From: Algoriphagus sp.
Lineage (GTDB): Bacteria; Bacteroidota; Bacteroidia; Cytophagales; Cyclobacteriaceae
NCBI RefSeq assembly: GCF_013373065.1
Contig: NZ_JABXIN010000015.1
Coordinates: 124,001 to 188,000, forward strand
Reading direction: 5' to 3'
Length of the DNA stretch: 64,000 bases
Both the position numbers and the translations under genes were made by a program. The notes beneath the pieces are model-generated. The model had not been told where the DNA came from, ran no database searches, and saw nothing but the letters and a program-made list of their open reading frames with translations. Below are positions 1 through 6,992 of this stretch, in pieces. Position 1 is the first letter of the stretch. Every line of letters starts with the position of its first letter.

Positions 1-138
1 AAAGCCCCTAAAGCCTTGTATTTCCCGGATCCTTTTTCCTTTAGAAACTGGCTTCAGGATAGCAAATTGGAAGACTATCTGATTTTGATCAAAGGTAGCC
101 GAGGGATGAAATTAGAAACCTTGGTGGATTTTATTTAA
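1..138 (+). CDS. murF: MurF (UDP-MurNAc-tripeptide D-Ala-D-Ala ligase), C-terminal end only
   Basis: Frame 1 is open from the first base and ends at TAA 136-138, giving the last 45 residues of a protein whose start lies before the window. The tail contains LILIKGSRGMKLETLV, which matches the conserved C-terminus of MurF ligases (ILIKGSRGMKLE). MurF adds D-Ala-D-Ala to UDP-MurNAc-tripeptide in the cytoplasm, the last step in making the peptidoglycan pentapeptide precursor. The catalytic ATP-binding domain is outside the window, so the call rests on the tail alone. Confidence 0.85.
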   Translation, partial: KAPKALYFPDPFSFRNWLQDSKLEDYLILIKGSRGMKLETLVDFI

Positions 139-194
139 ACTCTCTTTTCTTGAGGTAGTTAGGATATTAGGGATCAATTAAATCGAATAAAACT

Positions 195-872
195 ATGAGG
201 CCATATTTGAAATTTCTTTCCGAACTCGCGGAGAACAATCATAAAGATTGGATGGATGCGAATAAGTCTTGGTATCAAGATACCAGAAAGGAATTTTTGG
301 CTGACGTGGAAGTTTTGCTCAAAAATCTCTCAGAAATCGAGCCTGCTTTTTCCTCTTTTCAAGCCAAGAATTGTGTGTTCCGTCAAAACCGGGATATACG
401 ATTTTCTGCCAATAAGAATCCTTACAAAACCAATTTTGCAGCTTATTTTTCTCCAAAAGGAAAGAAATCCGAAGGTCCCGGGTGGTATCTACATATTCAA
501 CCTGGACAATCATTCTATGGAGGAGGAATATGGATGCCGATGTCGGACACCTTGAAGAAGATTCGGAAGGAAATTGATTATTCGGGTGCTGAATTGGATG
601 GGATTTTAAATGAACCCGAATTCAAGGGAATGTTTCCTGAATTGGAAGGGGAGAAACTGAAAACCAGTCCTCGGGAATATGAAGCTGATCACCCATATAT
701 CGAGTTTCTTCGGCTAAAAAGTTTTGTAGTCTCTCATCCTGTTGCTGATAAGGATGTGAATTCGGGAAATTTCATTCACCAAGCCCTTCATGGATTCCGG
801 ACCATGCACCCCTTCTTACAATTCTTGGAAAGAGCTGTAGAAGAGGTAGAAGATGGCAGTGGGATTTTGTAG
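195..872 (+). CDS. DUF2461 / TIGR02453 family protein
   Basis: A 225-residue soluble protein starting at ATG 195. It has the hallmarks of the DUF2461 family: an N-terminal L-x-ELAENNHKDWMDAN stretch (residues 11-23), a central RQNRDIRFSANKNPYK block (64-79) and an aromatic and glycine-rich QSFYGGGIWMP block (105-115). The biochemical function of the family is unknown to me. It lies 56 bp after murF on the same strand and may be read from the same transcript, though murF is not an obvious functional partner. Length is normal for the family, with no sign of decay. Confidence 0.85.
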   Translation: MRPYLKFLSELAENNHKDWMDANKSWYQDTRKEFLADVEVLLKNLSEIEPAFSSFQAKNCVFRQNRDIRFSANKNPYKTNFAAYFSPKGKKSEGPGWYLHIQPGQSFYGGGIWMPMSDTLKKIRKEIDYSGAELDGILNEPEFKGMFPELEGEKLKTSPREYEADHPYIEFLRLKSFVVSHPVADKDVNSGNFIHQALHGFRTMHPFLQFLERAVEEVEDGSGIL

Positions 873-885
873 GTGTTTTTCTGGC

Positions 886-1146
886 TTACCAATCCATTTG
901 ATCGGAGAAGCTGGTGAAAAAACCGATTCCAATAATGGAAATGATAATCACTCCAATTAGGAAACCGATTAAGCGGATGATTAATTCGGATTTTGCCCAG
1001 TTGGCTTTATTTGGTTCGGTGGATTTATCCACAGCCCAAACGATCAAAACTATAAAACCGACAAGCGGGATTTTGGAAATGATCAAATTGATGATCCAAT
1101 CGCCTAGTGTGAGCGGTGGTTTTTTAAATTCTTCTGGGAAATTCAT
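886..1146 (-). CDS. Small membrane protein, two predicted membrane segments
   Basis: Start chosen at ATG 1146, giving 86 residues beginning MNFPEEFKKPPLTLGDW; the frame is open to 1191, but that start would overlap the upstream lipoprotein gene. Two hydrophobic segments are visible, around IPLVGFIVLIVWAV and a C-terminal LIGFLIGVIIISIIGIG stretch. Between them is a polar loop with NKANWAKSEL, a pattern I associate with small Bacteroidetes membrane proteins of unknown function. It follows the lipoprotein gene by 16 bp on the same strand, so the two probably form one transcript. Function unknown. Confidence 0.7.
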   Translation of the reverse strand: MNFPEEFKKPPLTLGDWIINLIISKIPLVGFIVLIVWAVDKSTEPNKANWAKSELIIRLIGFLIGVIIISIIGIGFFTSFSDQMDW

Positions 1147-1162
1147 ATAGTTAGGGTTAAAG

Positions 1163-1588
1163 TTAGAAGAAGTCTTTTGTTTCAAATTCATGCTCCTGGA
1201 GAGCGAAATTCTCCGGATTTATTGGGTCAGTCTGCACAAACTGCACAATGATTTTCTCATAGTTATGTGCGTTTTTAAAGTCTGAAAGATAGATTTCGGC
1301 ACATTTTCTGGCTAAAATTTCAGGTTGGTTCGAAAGTATTTTAGGATCTCCGTTTTCCAGCCTTAAAATGATGATTGATTCATCATTCGTCCGTTGTAAA
1401 TTAACCGAAGTGCTTTCAAAATCCCCTAATGCACGGATTTCTTCCGATGGCAAAAAACCTTCCCCCATCATTTTTTCTATTCCCTTAAAGGCATATCTAA
1501 CCAGGTCTTCGGGTTCACACGAGCATGAAGAAAAAAAACTCAAAAAGACGAGAGCAATCAAAGGATATCTCAAAAAGTTGATCTTCAT
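1163..1588 (-). CDS. Uncharacterised lipoprotein
   Basis: A 141-residue protein with an N-terminal hydrophobic signal (KINFLRYPLIALVFLSFF) followed by SSC, consistent with a type II lipoprotein signal peptide and lipidated Cys21 or Cys23. The mature part is charged and soluble with no domain I recognise. It is first in a likely two-gene minus-strand unit with the small membrane protein downstream. Envelope location is inferred from the lipobox; function is unknown. The downstream gap to the tRNA repeats (1589-1770) shows no gene. Confidence 0.65.
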   Translation of the reverse strand: MKINFLRYPLIALVFLSFFSSCSCEPEDLVRYAFKGIEKMMGEGFLPSEEIRALGDFESTSVNLQRTNDESIIILRLENGDPKILSNQPEILARKCAEIYLSDFKNAHNYEKIIVQFVQTDPINPENFALQEHEFETKDFF

Positions 1589-1737
1589 AATTCCGCTTTT
1601 CGTTCAAGTTACGATTACTTGATCAATTTTTCAAAGCCAAGGGGAAGGGCTAAAATCAAATCCGATTTCGGGCAAAAGTCGATGATTTTTAAGGTGAATT
1701 ACCATTCTTGGAATCATTTGGATTAGTACTTGATAGA

Positions 1738-1771
1738 AAATAAATAAAGCCTCTTTATTAAGAAGCTTTAT
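1738..1771 (-). terminator. Terminator-like hairpin after decayed tRNA copy 2
   Basis: On the minus strand an AAGCTTCTTAATAAAGAGGC imperfect hairpin followed by a T-rich run lies just after the CCA of the second decayed copy. It is the diverged third copy of the hairpin that follows the intact tRNA-Ala. Confidence 0.45.
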
Positions 1772-1859
1772 TGGTGGAGGATAACGGAGTCGAACCGATG
1801 ACCTTCCCGACAAACGTCGGGACGCTCTGACCTTCTTATAGCTATCGAGATGAGCTAAT
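1772..1859 (-). pseudogene. Decayed tRNA-Ala copy 2 carrying two palindromes
   Basis: Read on the minus strand, this copy keeps ATTAGCTCA from the start of the D arm and the last 32 bases of tRNA-Ala (T arm, acceptor 3' strand, CCA) identical to the intact gene at 2012-2088. The 5' acceptor strand GGGGG is missing. The D loop is replaced by a worn palindrome resembling CCCGATAGCTATCGGG, followed by AGGTC. Next comes AGAGCG, which looks like the surviving 3' half of the D stem. The anticodon arm is replaced by TCCCGACGTTTGTCGGGA (1805-1822). It cannot fold as a working tRNA. Confidence 0.6.
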
Positions 1860-1904
1860 TCAGATTGTATTAAATAAAAAAGTCTCTCTATTGAGAAGCT
1901 TTAA

Positions 1905-1964
1905 TGGTGGAGGATAACGGAGTCGAACCGATGACCTTCCCGATAGCTATCGGGATGAGCTAAT
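1905..1964 (-). pseudogene. Decayed tRNA-Ala copy 1 with the palindrome CCCGATAGCTATCGGG
   Basis: Minus-strand copy keeping ATTAGCTCA and the same identical 32-base 3' end with CCA as the intact tRNA-Ala. Everything between (D loop, D stem 3' half, anticodon arm) is replaced by a perfect 16-base palindrome at 1939-1954. The 5' acceptor strand is also lost. It is followed by the same terminator-like hairpin as the intact gene. It looks like a deletion product between the two palindromes seen in copy 2, because both palindromes there are followed by the same AAGGTC or AGGTC bases. Confidence 0.6.
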
Positions 1965-1986
1965 ATCAGATGGTATTAAATAAAAA

Positions 1987-2008
1987 AAGCCTCTCTATTG
2001 AGAAGCTT
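1987..2008 (-). terminator. Intrinsic terminator of tRNA-Ala
   Basis: The minus strand reads AAGCTTCTCAATAGAGAGGC and then a run of seven T. This stem with one mismatch plus T run directly follows the CCA end of the tRNA. Confidence 0.6.
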
Positions 2009-2011
2009 AAT

Positions 2012-2092
<81 letters not shown>

Positions 2093-2098
2093 GGATTG

Positions 2099-2129
2099 CA
2101 AATATAGAACAGGGATTGGATTGAACCAA
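2099..2129 (-). promoter_or_regulatory. Bacteroidetes-type promoter of tRNA-Ala
   Basis: The minus strand carries TTG (2129-2127), 20 bases, then TATATTTG (2106-2099). This matches the known Bacteroidetes consensus (TTTG or TTG near -33, TAnnTTTG near -7) and places the transcript start a few bases before the tRNA 5' end at 2088. Confidence 0.6.
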
Positions 2130-2137
2130 TAAAAAAA

Positions 2138-2758
2138 TCAGTGTCCCGAATAATTTACTCTTGTCATGATGCTACGGCCTAAGGTGACCTCATCGGTAAA
2201 TTCTAATTCTCCTCCTACAGGGATGCCTCGAGCAATCGTACTGATGTTTAATCCTTTGTCTTTGAGTCTTTTGGAAAGGTAAAAAGCCGTTGTATCCCCT
2301 TCCATGGTAGCACTTAATGCCAAAATAACCTCCTTTACAGGCTCAGTTTCGGTAGCTGAATCAATTCGATTAACCAAGGATTCAATGTGTAATTCTTCTG
2401 GTCCAATTCCCTGAATCGGAGAAATTACTCCTCCGAGCACATGGTATTTTCCATTGAACTGATTGGTGTTTTCGATAGCCAATACATCTCGAATATCCTC
2501 AACCACACAAATAATGCTCCCGTCTCTTCGGTGGCTTTTGCAAATACTACATTCTTCCTCATCCGAAATCGTATGGCAGGTCTTGCAGTATTTTACCTCC
2601 TGACGCATTCGGGTTATAGCAAGGGCTAAAGCCTCCGTATGAGCTTCATGTTGCTTCAAAAGGTGCAAGGCTAACCTTAGTGCTGTTTTTTTACCAATAC
2701 CCGGCAGTCGGGAGATTTCCGTTACAGCATCCTCGATGAGTTTGGAAGGGAGGTTCAC
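2138..2758 (-). CDS. recR: Recombination mediator RecR
   Basis: 206 residues, full length for RecR. An N-terminal helix-hairpin-helix (SRLPGIGKKTALRLALHLL, about 16-34) is followed by a zinc finger with Cys58, Cys61, Cys70 and Cys73, then a Toprim domain beginning SIICVVEDIRDVLAIE (81-96). RecR acts with RecO (and RecF) in loading RecA onto gapped DNA during recombinational repair. It lies 11 bp after clpS on the same strand, so the two are probably co-transcribed. All key residues are present. Confidence 0.97.
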   Translation of the reverse strand: MNLPSKLIEDAVTEISRLPGIGKKTALRLALHLLKQHEAHTEALALAITRMRQEVKYCKTCHTISDEEECSICKSHRRDGSIICVVEDIRDVLAIENTNQFNGKYHVLGGVISPIQGIGPEELHIESLVNRIDSATETEPVKEVILALSATMEGDTTAFYLSKRLKDKGLNISTIARGIPVGGELEFTDEVTLGRSIMTRVNYSGH

Positions 2759-2769
2759 AAATGATTTAA

Positions 2770-3063
2770 TTAATTGATGGTAGCTTGGATTCCTGCATCA
2801 AGGATGGCTTCACACATAGGCTTTAATTCCTCAAAGCTTCCTTTTTTGACAGCACATTTTCCTTTGTAATGGATGATCAAGGTGCACTGTTCCGCTTGTT
2901 CGCGGGTATGCTTACAAACTTTAATCAGAATATTGATGACATGGTCAAAGGTATTGACGTCATCATTGAAGACGATTAGGTCATGCTCCTCGAGGTCCAA
3001 CAGCTCCTCTAATACAATCTCTTCTTCTTCCAACTCAGGAATTGATGTCCTTATATCGATCAT
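2770..3063 (-). CDS. clpS: ATP-dependent Clp protease adaptor ClpS
   Basis: 97 residues. An acidic N-terminal tail precedes the ClpS core, with FNDDVNTFDHVINIL (the N-degron pocket signature NDDxxTFDxV), then TREQAEQCTLIIHYKGKCAV, the family TxxxAxxxxxxVHxxG-type region. ClpS delivers substrates with destabilising N-terminal residues to ClpAP. It is the first gene of a clpS-recR pair on the minus strand, and its start lies next to a TAATTTTG -7 box, implying a very short or absent 5' leader. Confidence 0.95.
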   Translation of the reverse strand: MIDIRTSIPELEEEEIVLEELLDLEEHDLIVFNDDVNTFDHVINILIKVCKHTREQAEQCTLIIHYKGKCAVKKGSFEELKPMCEAILDAGIQATIN

Positions 3064-3067
3064 GTTG

Positions 3068-3075
3068 CAAAATTA
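3068..3075 (-). promoter_or_regulatory. -7 box upstream of clpS
   Basis: TAATTTTG on the minus strand, 4 bases before the clpS ATG, is an exact TAnnTTTG match. No clear -33 TTTG is seen. If used, the mRNA would start at or within a few bases of the ATG. Confidence 0.45.
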
Positions 3076-3116
3076 AGAATTATGGTCAATTTTAGCGATT
3101 CACATCCTTCTCTTTT

Positions 3117-4562
3117 ATGAATCCACAAATCGTCCTTATTGTTATTTCATTCTACTTTTTACTCCTCTTTTTGATTTCGTGGTTTACTTCTCGAAAAGTT
3201 ACATCGGAAACATTTTTTACTGGAGACCGGCAGTCCCCTTGGTTTTTGGTGGCCTTTGGAATGATCGGAGCTTCTCTTTCTGGGGTCACATTCATTTCTG
3301 TTCCAGGCGAAGTTGGTAACAGCAATTTTTTCTACTTCCAGGTGGTTTTGGGTTATACCTTAGGCTATTTTACGATTGCCAAAGTTTTATTACCGCTCTA
3401 CTATCGATTGAATCTAGTTTCGATTTATTCCTACCTAGAAGACCGATTTGGCTTTTGGTCATACAAGACCGGAGCTTTCTTTTTTATCCTGTCCAGGACG
3501 TTGGGATCTTCTCTTCGAGTATTTCTGGTTGCCTCAGTTTTACAGTTAATCCTTTTTGATTCTTTGGGAATTCCTTTTTGGGTATCGGTTTTAATTACCG
3601 TTGGATTGATTTGGATTTATACCCATCGGGGAGGAATCAAAACCGTGGTATGGACGGATACGCTTCAGACTTTTTTTATGTTGGCTGCCGTGGTGGTCAG
3701 TATCAAATTGGTGGGAGAGGATCTTGGTTTCTCTAGTATCAAAGACTATTTCCAAGGAGTTTCTTCTGATCCGCGTTCGGAGATTTTCAATTGGGACTGG
3801 AAGGCAGGCACCAATTTTTTCAAACAGTTTATTTCTGGAGCTTTTATCACCATTGTGATGACCGGACTAGATCAGGATATGATGCAGAAGAACCTGACTT
3901 GTCGGAATATCGGGGATGCACAGAAAAACATGTTTTGGTTTACGGTTATTTTGGTCATTGTCAACCTGCTCTTTTTAGGTTTGGGCGTTATGCTTTACCT
4001 CTATGCGGAGACAAAGGGAATTTCACTGCCTCCCAAAACTGATGAGTTGTTCCCGATGCTGGCAACACAACATTTTTCAGCATTTGCGGGGATAATTTTT
4101 GTGCTGGGAATTACGGCTGCAGCTTATTCGAGTGCTGATTCTACCCTGACAGCTTTGACCACATCCTTTTGCATTGACTTTTTGGAAATTGAGCGAAAAT
4201 ACCCTCGCGAGAAACAGGTTTCGGTTCGAAAGAAAGTCCATTTGGCCTTCACTTTTGTAATGTTCTTTGCCATTTTGATCTTTCACTGGATCAATGATCA
4301 AAGTGTCATAAATTCCGTTTTTGTAGTGGCAGGCTATACATATGGGCCTCTTTTAGGACTTTATAGCTTTGGGTTGTTTACAAAATGGGGAGTGAAAGAT
4401 CGTGTCGTTCCCTATTTGGCAGTGGCTGCTCCAACGCTCACTTTTATTATAAGTTCCAATTCAGAAGCTTGGTTTTGGGGCTATAAATTTGGATTTGAAG
4501 CCTTGATTCTGAATGGGTTACTGATGTTTTTGGGACTGTATTTGTTCCGTAAAAAATCCTAA
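3117..4562 (+). CDS. Sodium:solute symporter (SSS family)
   Basis: 481 residues, strongly hydrophobic with about 13 predicted membrane helices. SSS family features include an N-terminal TSRKVTSETFFTGDRQSPWF (24-43), where these transporters carry a FFLAGR-like motif, then GMIGASLSGVTFISVPG. GLDQDMMQKNLTCR, the conserved family signature region, lies near residue 245, and a later GITAAAYSSADSTLTALTTS segment matches the Na-binding helix region. It couples import of a solute to sodium entry in the inner membrane; the substrate cannot be read from the sequence. Its stop codon overlaps the stop of the convergent ATL gene. Confidence 0.9.
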   Translation: MNPQIVLIVISFYFLLLFLISWFTSRKVTSETFFTGDRQSPWFLVAFGMIGASLSGVTFISVPGEVGNSNFFYFQVVLGYTLGYFTIAKVLLPLYYRLNLVSIYSYLEDRFGFWSYKTGAFFFILSRTLGSSLRVFLVASVLQLILFDSLGIPFWVSVLITVGLIWIYTHRGGIKTVVWTDTLQTFFMLAAVVVSIKLVGEDLGFSSIKDYFQGVSSDPRSEIFNWDWKAGTNFFKQFISGAFITIVMTGLDQDMMQKNLTCRNIGDAQKNMFWFTVILVIVNLLFLGLGVMLYLYAETKGISLPPKTDELFPMLATQHFSAFAGIIFVLGITAAAYSSADSTLTALTTSFCIDFLEIERKYPREKQVSVRKKVHLAFTFVMFFAILIFHWINDQSVINSVFVVAGYTYGPLLGLYSFGLFTKWGVKDRVVPYLAVAAPTLTFIISSNSEAWFWGYKFGFEALILNGLLMFLGLYLFRKKS

Positions 4563-4897
4563 AACCCCAACTCTTTTTCAGGATCCCAAAAAAGGTTATC
4601 GAAGTTTTGAACCTGATCGTTTTCTACGATCACACCTTCGGCCTCCAATAGTTCCTGCATAAGGGTTGGAGTTCGAAAATGATGTTTCCCGGTCAAAACC
4701 CCATTTCGATTAACTACTCGATGGGCTGGAACATCGGGAAGTGTATGAGCGGCATTCATTGCGTAGCCCACCATCCGGGCACCACTTTTTAATCCTAAGT
4801 AATGGGCAATAGCTCCATAGGAACATACACGGCCAGGGGGAATTTCCCGAACCACTTGGTAGACTAGATCAAAGTAATTTACTTTTTCGCTGCTCAT
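4559..4897 (-). CDS. Alkyltransferase-like protein (ATL), MGMT family without the active Cys
   Basis: 112 residues, the size of ATL proteins, and similar to the C-terminal domain of O6-alkylguanine-DNA alkyltransferase. It has IPPGRVCSYGAIA (19-31), RMVGYAMNAA (41-50, with the likely base-flipping arginine) and PAHRVVNRNG (57-66). In active MGMT the motif is PCHR; here the alkyl-acceptor cysteine is Ala58. Known ATL proteins bind O6-alkylguanine and hand it to nucleotide excision repair instead of repairing it directly. That role is inferred here. The gene is often annotated loosely as MGMT, which would be wrong for catalysis. Confidence 0.9.
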   Translation of the reverse strand: MSSEKVNYFDLVYQVVREIPPGRVCSYGAIAHYLGLKSGARMVGYAMNAAHTLPDVPAHRVVNRNGVLTGKHHFRTPTLMQELLEAEGVIVENDQVQNFDNLFWDPEKELGF

Positions 4898-5035
4898 TTT
4901 TTCAAGTTCGTCATATAACCAAAATTCAGCCTTATTAAATCATTTGAGCTGCTTTGCATTTCGTTTTTAATTGAATTCTCATGTATTCGAAAAATAACAG
5001 CTAATTTTAGGAATAATCAACAGATTAAAATTCAA

Positions 5036-5713
5036 ATGACACGAAATATCATCATCACTGGTGCAGCAGGAAATTTAGGATCAGCAGTTGTAGAAAAATT
5101 CAAACGGGAAGGATATAAAGTGATTGCATTACTTAATCCGGGAATGGATGAGGAAGTGGAGGAAGCGGATGATAGCTACGAAGTAGACGTGACAAATGAG
5201 GAATCAGTTACGGAATTTGTAAGAGAGTATCAATTGCAATATCAGGATGTGGACGCTTTAGCTTTGTTGGTTGGTGGATTCGCAACGGGCTCCATTGAAG
5301 AAACTTCACAGGAAGATCTCGAAAAAATGATCCAGCTTAACTTCTTCAGTGCTTTTCATTTAGTGAAGGGATTTCTTCCTGTTATGAAAAAACAGAATAA
5401 AGGCACGCTCCTTTTCGTCGGAGCCAGGCCTGCAATTCAATTAGAAGATGCTTCTTGGGCTCTTGCTTATGCAATGAGTAAAGGCATGGTGATGAATTTG
5501 GCAGAGATTGTGGCCGGAATGACTAAAGATACTTCCATTCGATCCCATGTTTTTGTTCCTAGTATCATTGATACGCCACCGAATAGAGAGTCTATGCCAG
5601 ACTCTGACTTTTCAAAGTGGGTAAGGCCTGATGAAATTGCTGAAGCAATGCATTATGCTGTCAACAATCATGCACTTAGAAATATGACATTCAAACTATA
5701 TGGTGAAGTTTAA
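5036..5713 (+). CDS. SDR family oxidoreductase
   Basis: 225 residues with a Rossmann fold: cofactor loop TGAAGNLG (8-15) and the catalytic pair Tyr145 and Lys149 (YAMSK). The strand that usually carries the catalytic serine reads LLFVGARPA, so the serine is not where expected; activity may be altered. The substrate is unknown. It ends 1 bp before the likely start of the NTF2-like gene, so the two are probably one operon, together with the Gre-like gene 1 bp further on. Confidence 0.85.
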   Translation: MTRNIIITGAAGNLGSAVVEKFKREGYKVIALLNPGMDEEVEEADDSYEVDVTNEESVTEFVREYQLQYQDVDALALLVGGFATGSIEETSQEDLEKMIQLNFFSAFHLVKGFLPVMKKQNKGTLLFVGARPAIQLEDASWALAYAMSKGMVMNLAEIVAGMTKDTSIRSHVFVPSIIDTPPNRESMPDSDFSKWVRPDEIAEAMHYAVNNHALRNMTFKLYGEV

Positions 5714-5714
5714 T

Positions 5715-6173
5715 ATGAAAAATTGGGTTGCCTTTTTGGGTATGCTTCCCTTGGTTTTTTTTTCTTACCAGGTAAAGGGACAGTCATCTGAACAAGAAGT
5801 TAAGGCTGTCATTGAGCAACTATTTGATGGAATGCGTGCCAAGGATGGAGGAATGGTTGGTTCCGCTTTCTTGGAGGACGCTCCCATGCAAACTGTAATT
5901 TCCGGTGAAAATGGAAGTCGAGTTGGTAGTAATTCGGTTGCAGATTTTGTACAGCGTATTGCTACTACCCCCGAGGATGTGCAGCTTGATGAGCGGATTT
6001 TGGATTATCAGATCAAAGTTGATGGGGATATGGCCGCTGCTTGGACGCCTTATGAGTTTTATGTCAACGGTAATTTCAGCCATTGCGGAGTGAATTCCTT
6101 TCAATTGGTTCGAACTGAAGAAGGTTGGAAAATTGCATACATTATTGATACCCGCCGCAAAGAGGGCTGCTGA
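5715..6173 (+). CDS. Secreted NTF2-like (SnoaL/DUF4440-type) protein
   Basis: Start chosen at ATG 5715, one base after the SDR stop, because it begins a clean signal peptide (MKNWVAFLGMLPLVFFSYQVKGQ); an in-frame ATG at 5700 would overlap the SDR gene. About 152 residues. The mature part has the NTF2-like pattern EVKAVIEQLFDGMRAKDGG at the front and SFQLVRTEEGWKIAYIIDTR at the end, as in DUF4440/SnoaL-type ligand-binding folds. Likely periplasmic; ligand or reaction unknown. Confidence 0.75.
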   Translation: MKNWVAFLGMLPLVFFSYQVKGQSSEQEVKAVIEQLFDGMRAKDGGMVGSAFLEDAPMQTVISGENGSRVGSNSVADFVQRIATTPEDVQLDERILDYQIKVDGDMAAAWTPYEFYVNGNFSHCGVNSFQLVRTEEGWKIAYIIDTRRKEGC

Positions 6174-6174
6174 T

Positions 6175-6630
6175 ATGAATCTAAATAAAGAGGAGGTTTT
6201 TCAAAGGGCAGTGTCCTTTTTAAAAGAAAGGATCGCTCAATTTCAAGAGGAGCGAAAAGCCATATCTGAAGGGATTTTAGAAGATGATAAAAGTAGTGCC
6301 GGTGATAAATTTGAGACAGGAAGAGAGATGCTTACGCAGGATTTGAGACAAGTGGAAGGTCAAATCAAGTCCAATTCCGCCCTCCTAGAAGAGCTGTATC
6401 GGATTCAAAGTATCAAAGGGATTGGTAAGAAGGTTCGTGAGGGAAGCTTGATAAAAATCGGAGATGATTATTTTCTTATTTCTGTTGCCTTAGGAAAATT
6501 AGCCCTGCCTTCCGGAGAGATTTATTTGATTAGCCCTGCTTCTCCTTTGGCACAGCAAGTTTTGGGAAAGAGTCCCGGAGAATCAATCCTGTTTAAAGGA
6601 AAATCAATGGGATTAGAATTGATCGCTTAG
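6175..6630 (+). CDS. GreA/GreB-like protein (small Bacteroidetes Gre homologue)
   Basis: Start chosen at ATG 6175, one base after the preceding stop; an upstream in-frame ATG (6133) would overlap the neighbour. 151 residues: a charged helical N-terminal half consistent with a coiled coil, whose tip region reads LEDDKSSAGDKFETGREM, then a C-terminal domain like the FKBP-like part of Gre factors. Gre factors enter the RNA polymerase secondary channel and stimulate transcript cleavage. Homologues in this phylum are often mislabelled 3-oxoacyl-ACP synthase, for which there is no support here. A strong terminator follows. Confidence 0.7.
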   Translation: MNLNKEEVFQRAVSFLKERIAQFQEERKAISEGILEDDKSSAGDKFETGREMLTQDLRQVEGQIKSNSALLEELYRIQSIKGIGKKVREGSLIKIGDDYFLISVALGKLALPSGEIYLISPASPLAQQVLGKSPGESILFKGKSMGLELIA

Positions 6631-6665
6631 CCTGTTAAAATCAATAGAAGTCTGAATAGTCAGTT

Positions 6666-6702
6666 AAGCTCAATAATTTGAAATTATTGAGCTTATTTTT
6701 TT
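6666..6702 (+). terminator. Strong intrinsic terminator after the Gre-like gene
   Basis: AAGCTCAATAATTTGAAATT continues into its complement to form a near-perfect stem (6666-6694), then a run of seven T. It closes the SDR / NTF2-like / Gre-like unit and isolates the thr operon. Confidence 0.8.
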
Positions 6703-6760
6703 AGAAAAATTCATCAAACTCATCTTTTTGATAACAGATTTTAATAAAAAGTGTGTTGAA

Positions 6761-6792
6761 TTTGGCAAAAAGGAAATGACTGCTTAAACTTG
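6761..6792 (+). promoter_or_regulatory. Promoter of the thr operon
   Basis: TTTG (6761-6764), 20 bases, then TAAACTTG (6785-6792, one mismatch to TAnnTTTG). Spacing and order fit the Bacteroidetes vegetative promoter. It would start the transcript near 6799, about 12 bases before the leader peptide ATG. Confidence 0.6.
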
Positions 6793-6810
6793 TGTAGTCG
6801 TGAGCTAAAA

Positions 6811-6921
6811 ATGAAAAATTTCAACTCCACCTTTTTTTACTCTTCCAATAAAGCTTCCATTACCATGGGAGTTATTGGCACTTTTATGATGACGACTGGT
6901 TGGATGACTATTACGGGGTAA
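6811..6921 (+). CDS. thrL: thr operon leader peptide (Thr, Met and Ile rich)
   Basis: A 36-codon ORF from ATG 6811 to TAA 6919-6921. Its last third reads GTFMMTTGWMTITG. Seven of 36 codons are Thr, with four further Met codons and three Ile codons, all clustered toward the stop. A hairpin overlaps the stop codon and a small hairpin with a T run lies at 6953-6969, before thrA at 6993. This is the classic layout of ribosome-mediated attenuation, here read for the products of the pathway encoded downstream (Thr, then Ile, with Met sharing the homoserine branch). Function is inferred from position and composition. Confidence 0.75.
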   Translation: MKNFNSTFFYSSNKASITMGVIGTFMMTTGWMTITG

Positions 6922-6969
6922 TCCCGTACTAGCAAATTAATCTCCGCCCCTTAGGCTTTTGCCTTTTTT
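6913..6969 (+). promoter_or_regulatory. Candidate thr attenuator hairpins
   Basis: ACGGG-GTAAT-CCCGT (6913-6927) overlaps the leader stop codon. A second, short hairpin AGGC-TTTT-GCCT (6953-6964) runs into six T, as an attenuator terminator would. The GGGG at 6915-6918 could alternatively pair with CCCC at 6947-6950. The terminator stem is only 4 bp, so the exact competing structures are uncertain. Confidence 0.5.
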
Positions 6970-6992
6970 CTCATTAAACCCATCCATTTACT

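Noticed and set aside
914-1150. A 78-codon plus-strand ORF opposite the small membrane protein gene
   Set aside because: It is antisense to a more convincing membrane protein and shows no signal, motif or promoter.
1631-1813. A 60-codon minus-strand ORF beginning MSGRSSVRLRYPPPI
   Set aside because: Its start lies inside the tRNA-derived repeat (T arm and acceptor bases give RSSVRLRYPP), so it is a by-product of tRNA sequence.
1772-1964. CRISPR-like repeat array
   Set aside because: Only three units, with spacing of 107 and 133 bp, and the repeats are tRNA-Ala parts with terminators; no cas genes are present.
4559-4897. Active methylated-DNA cysteine methyltransferase
   Set aside because: The acceptor cysteine of PCHR is alanine, so the catalytic label is not supported.
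6133-6174. Longer start for the Gre-like gene
   Set aside because: It would overlap the NTF2-like gene by 41 bases; the ATG at 6175 gives a normal N-terminus right after the preceding stop.
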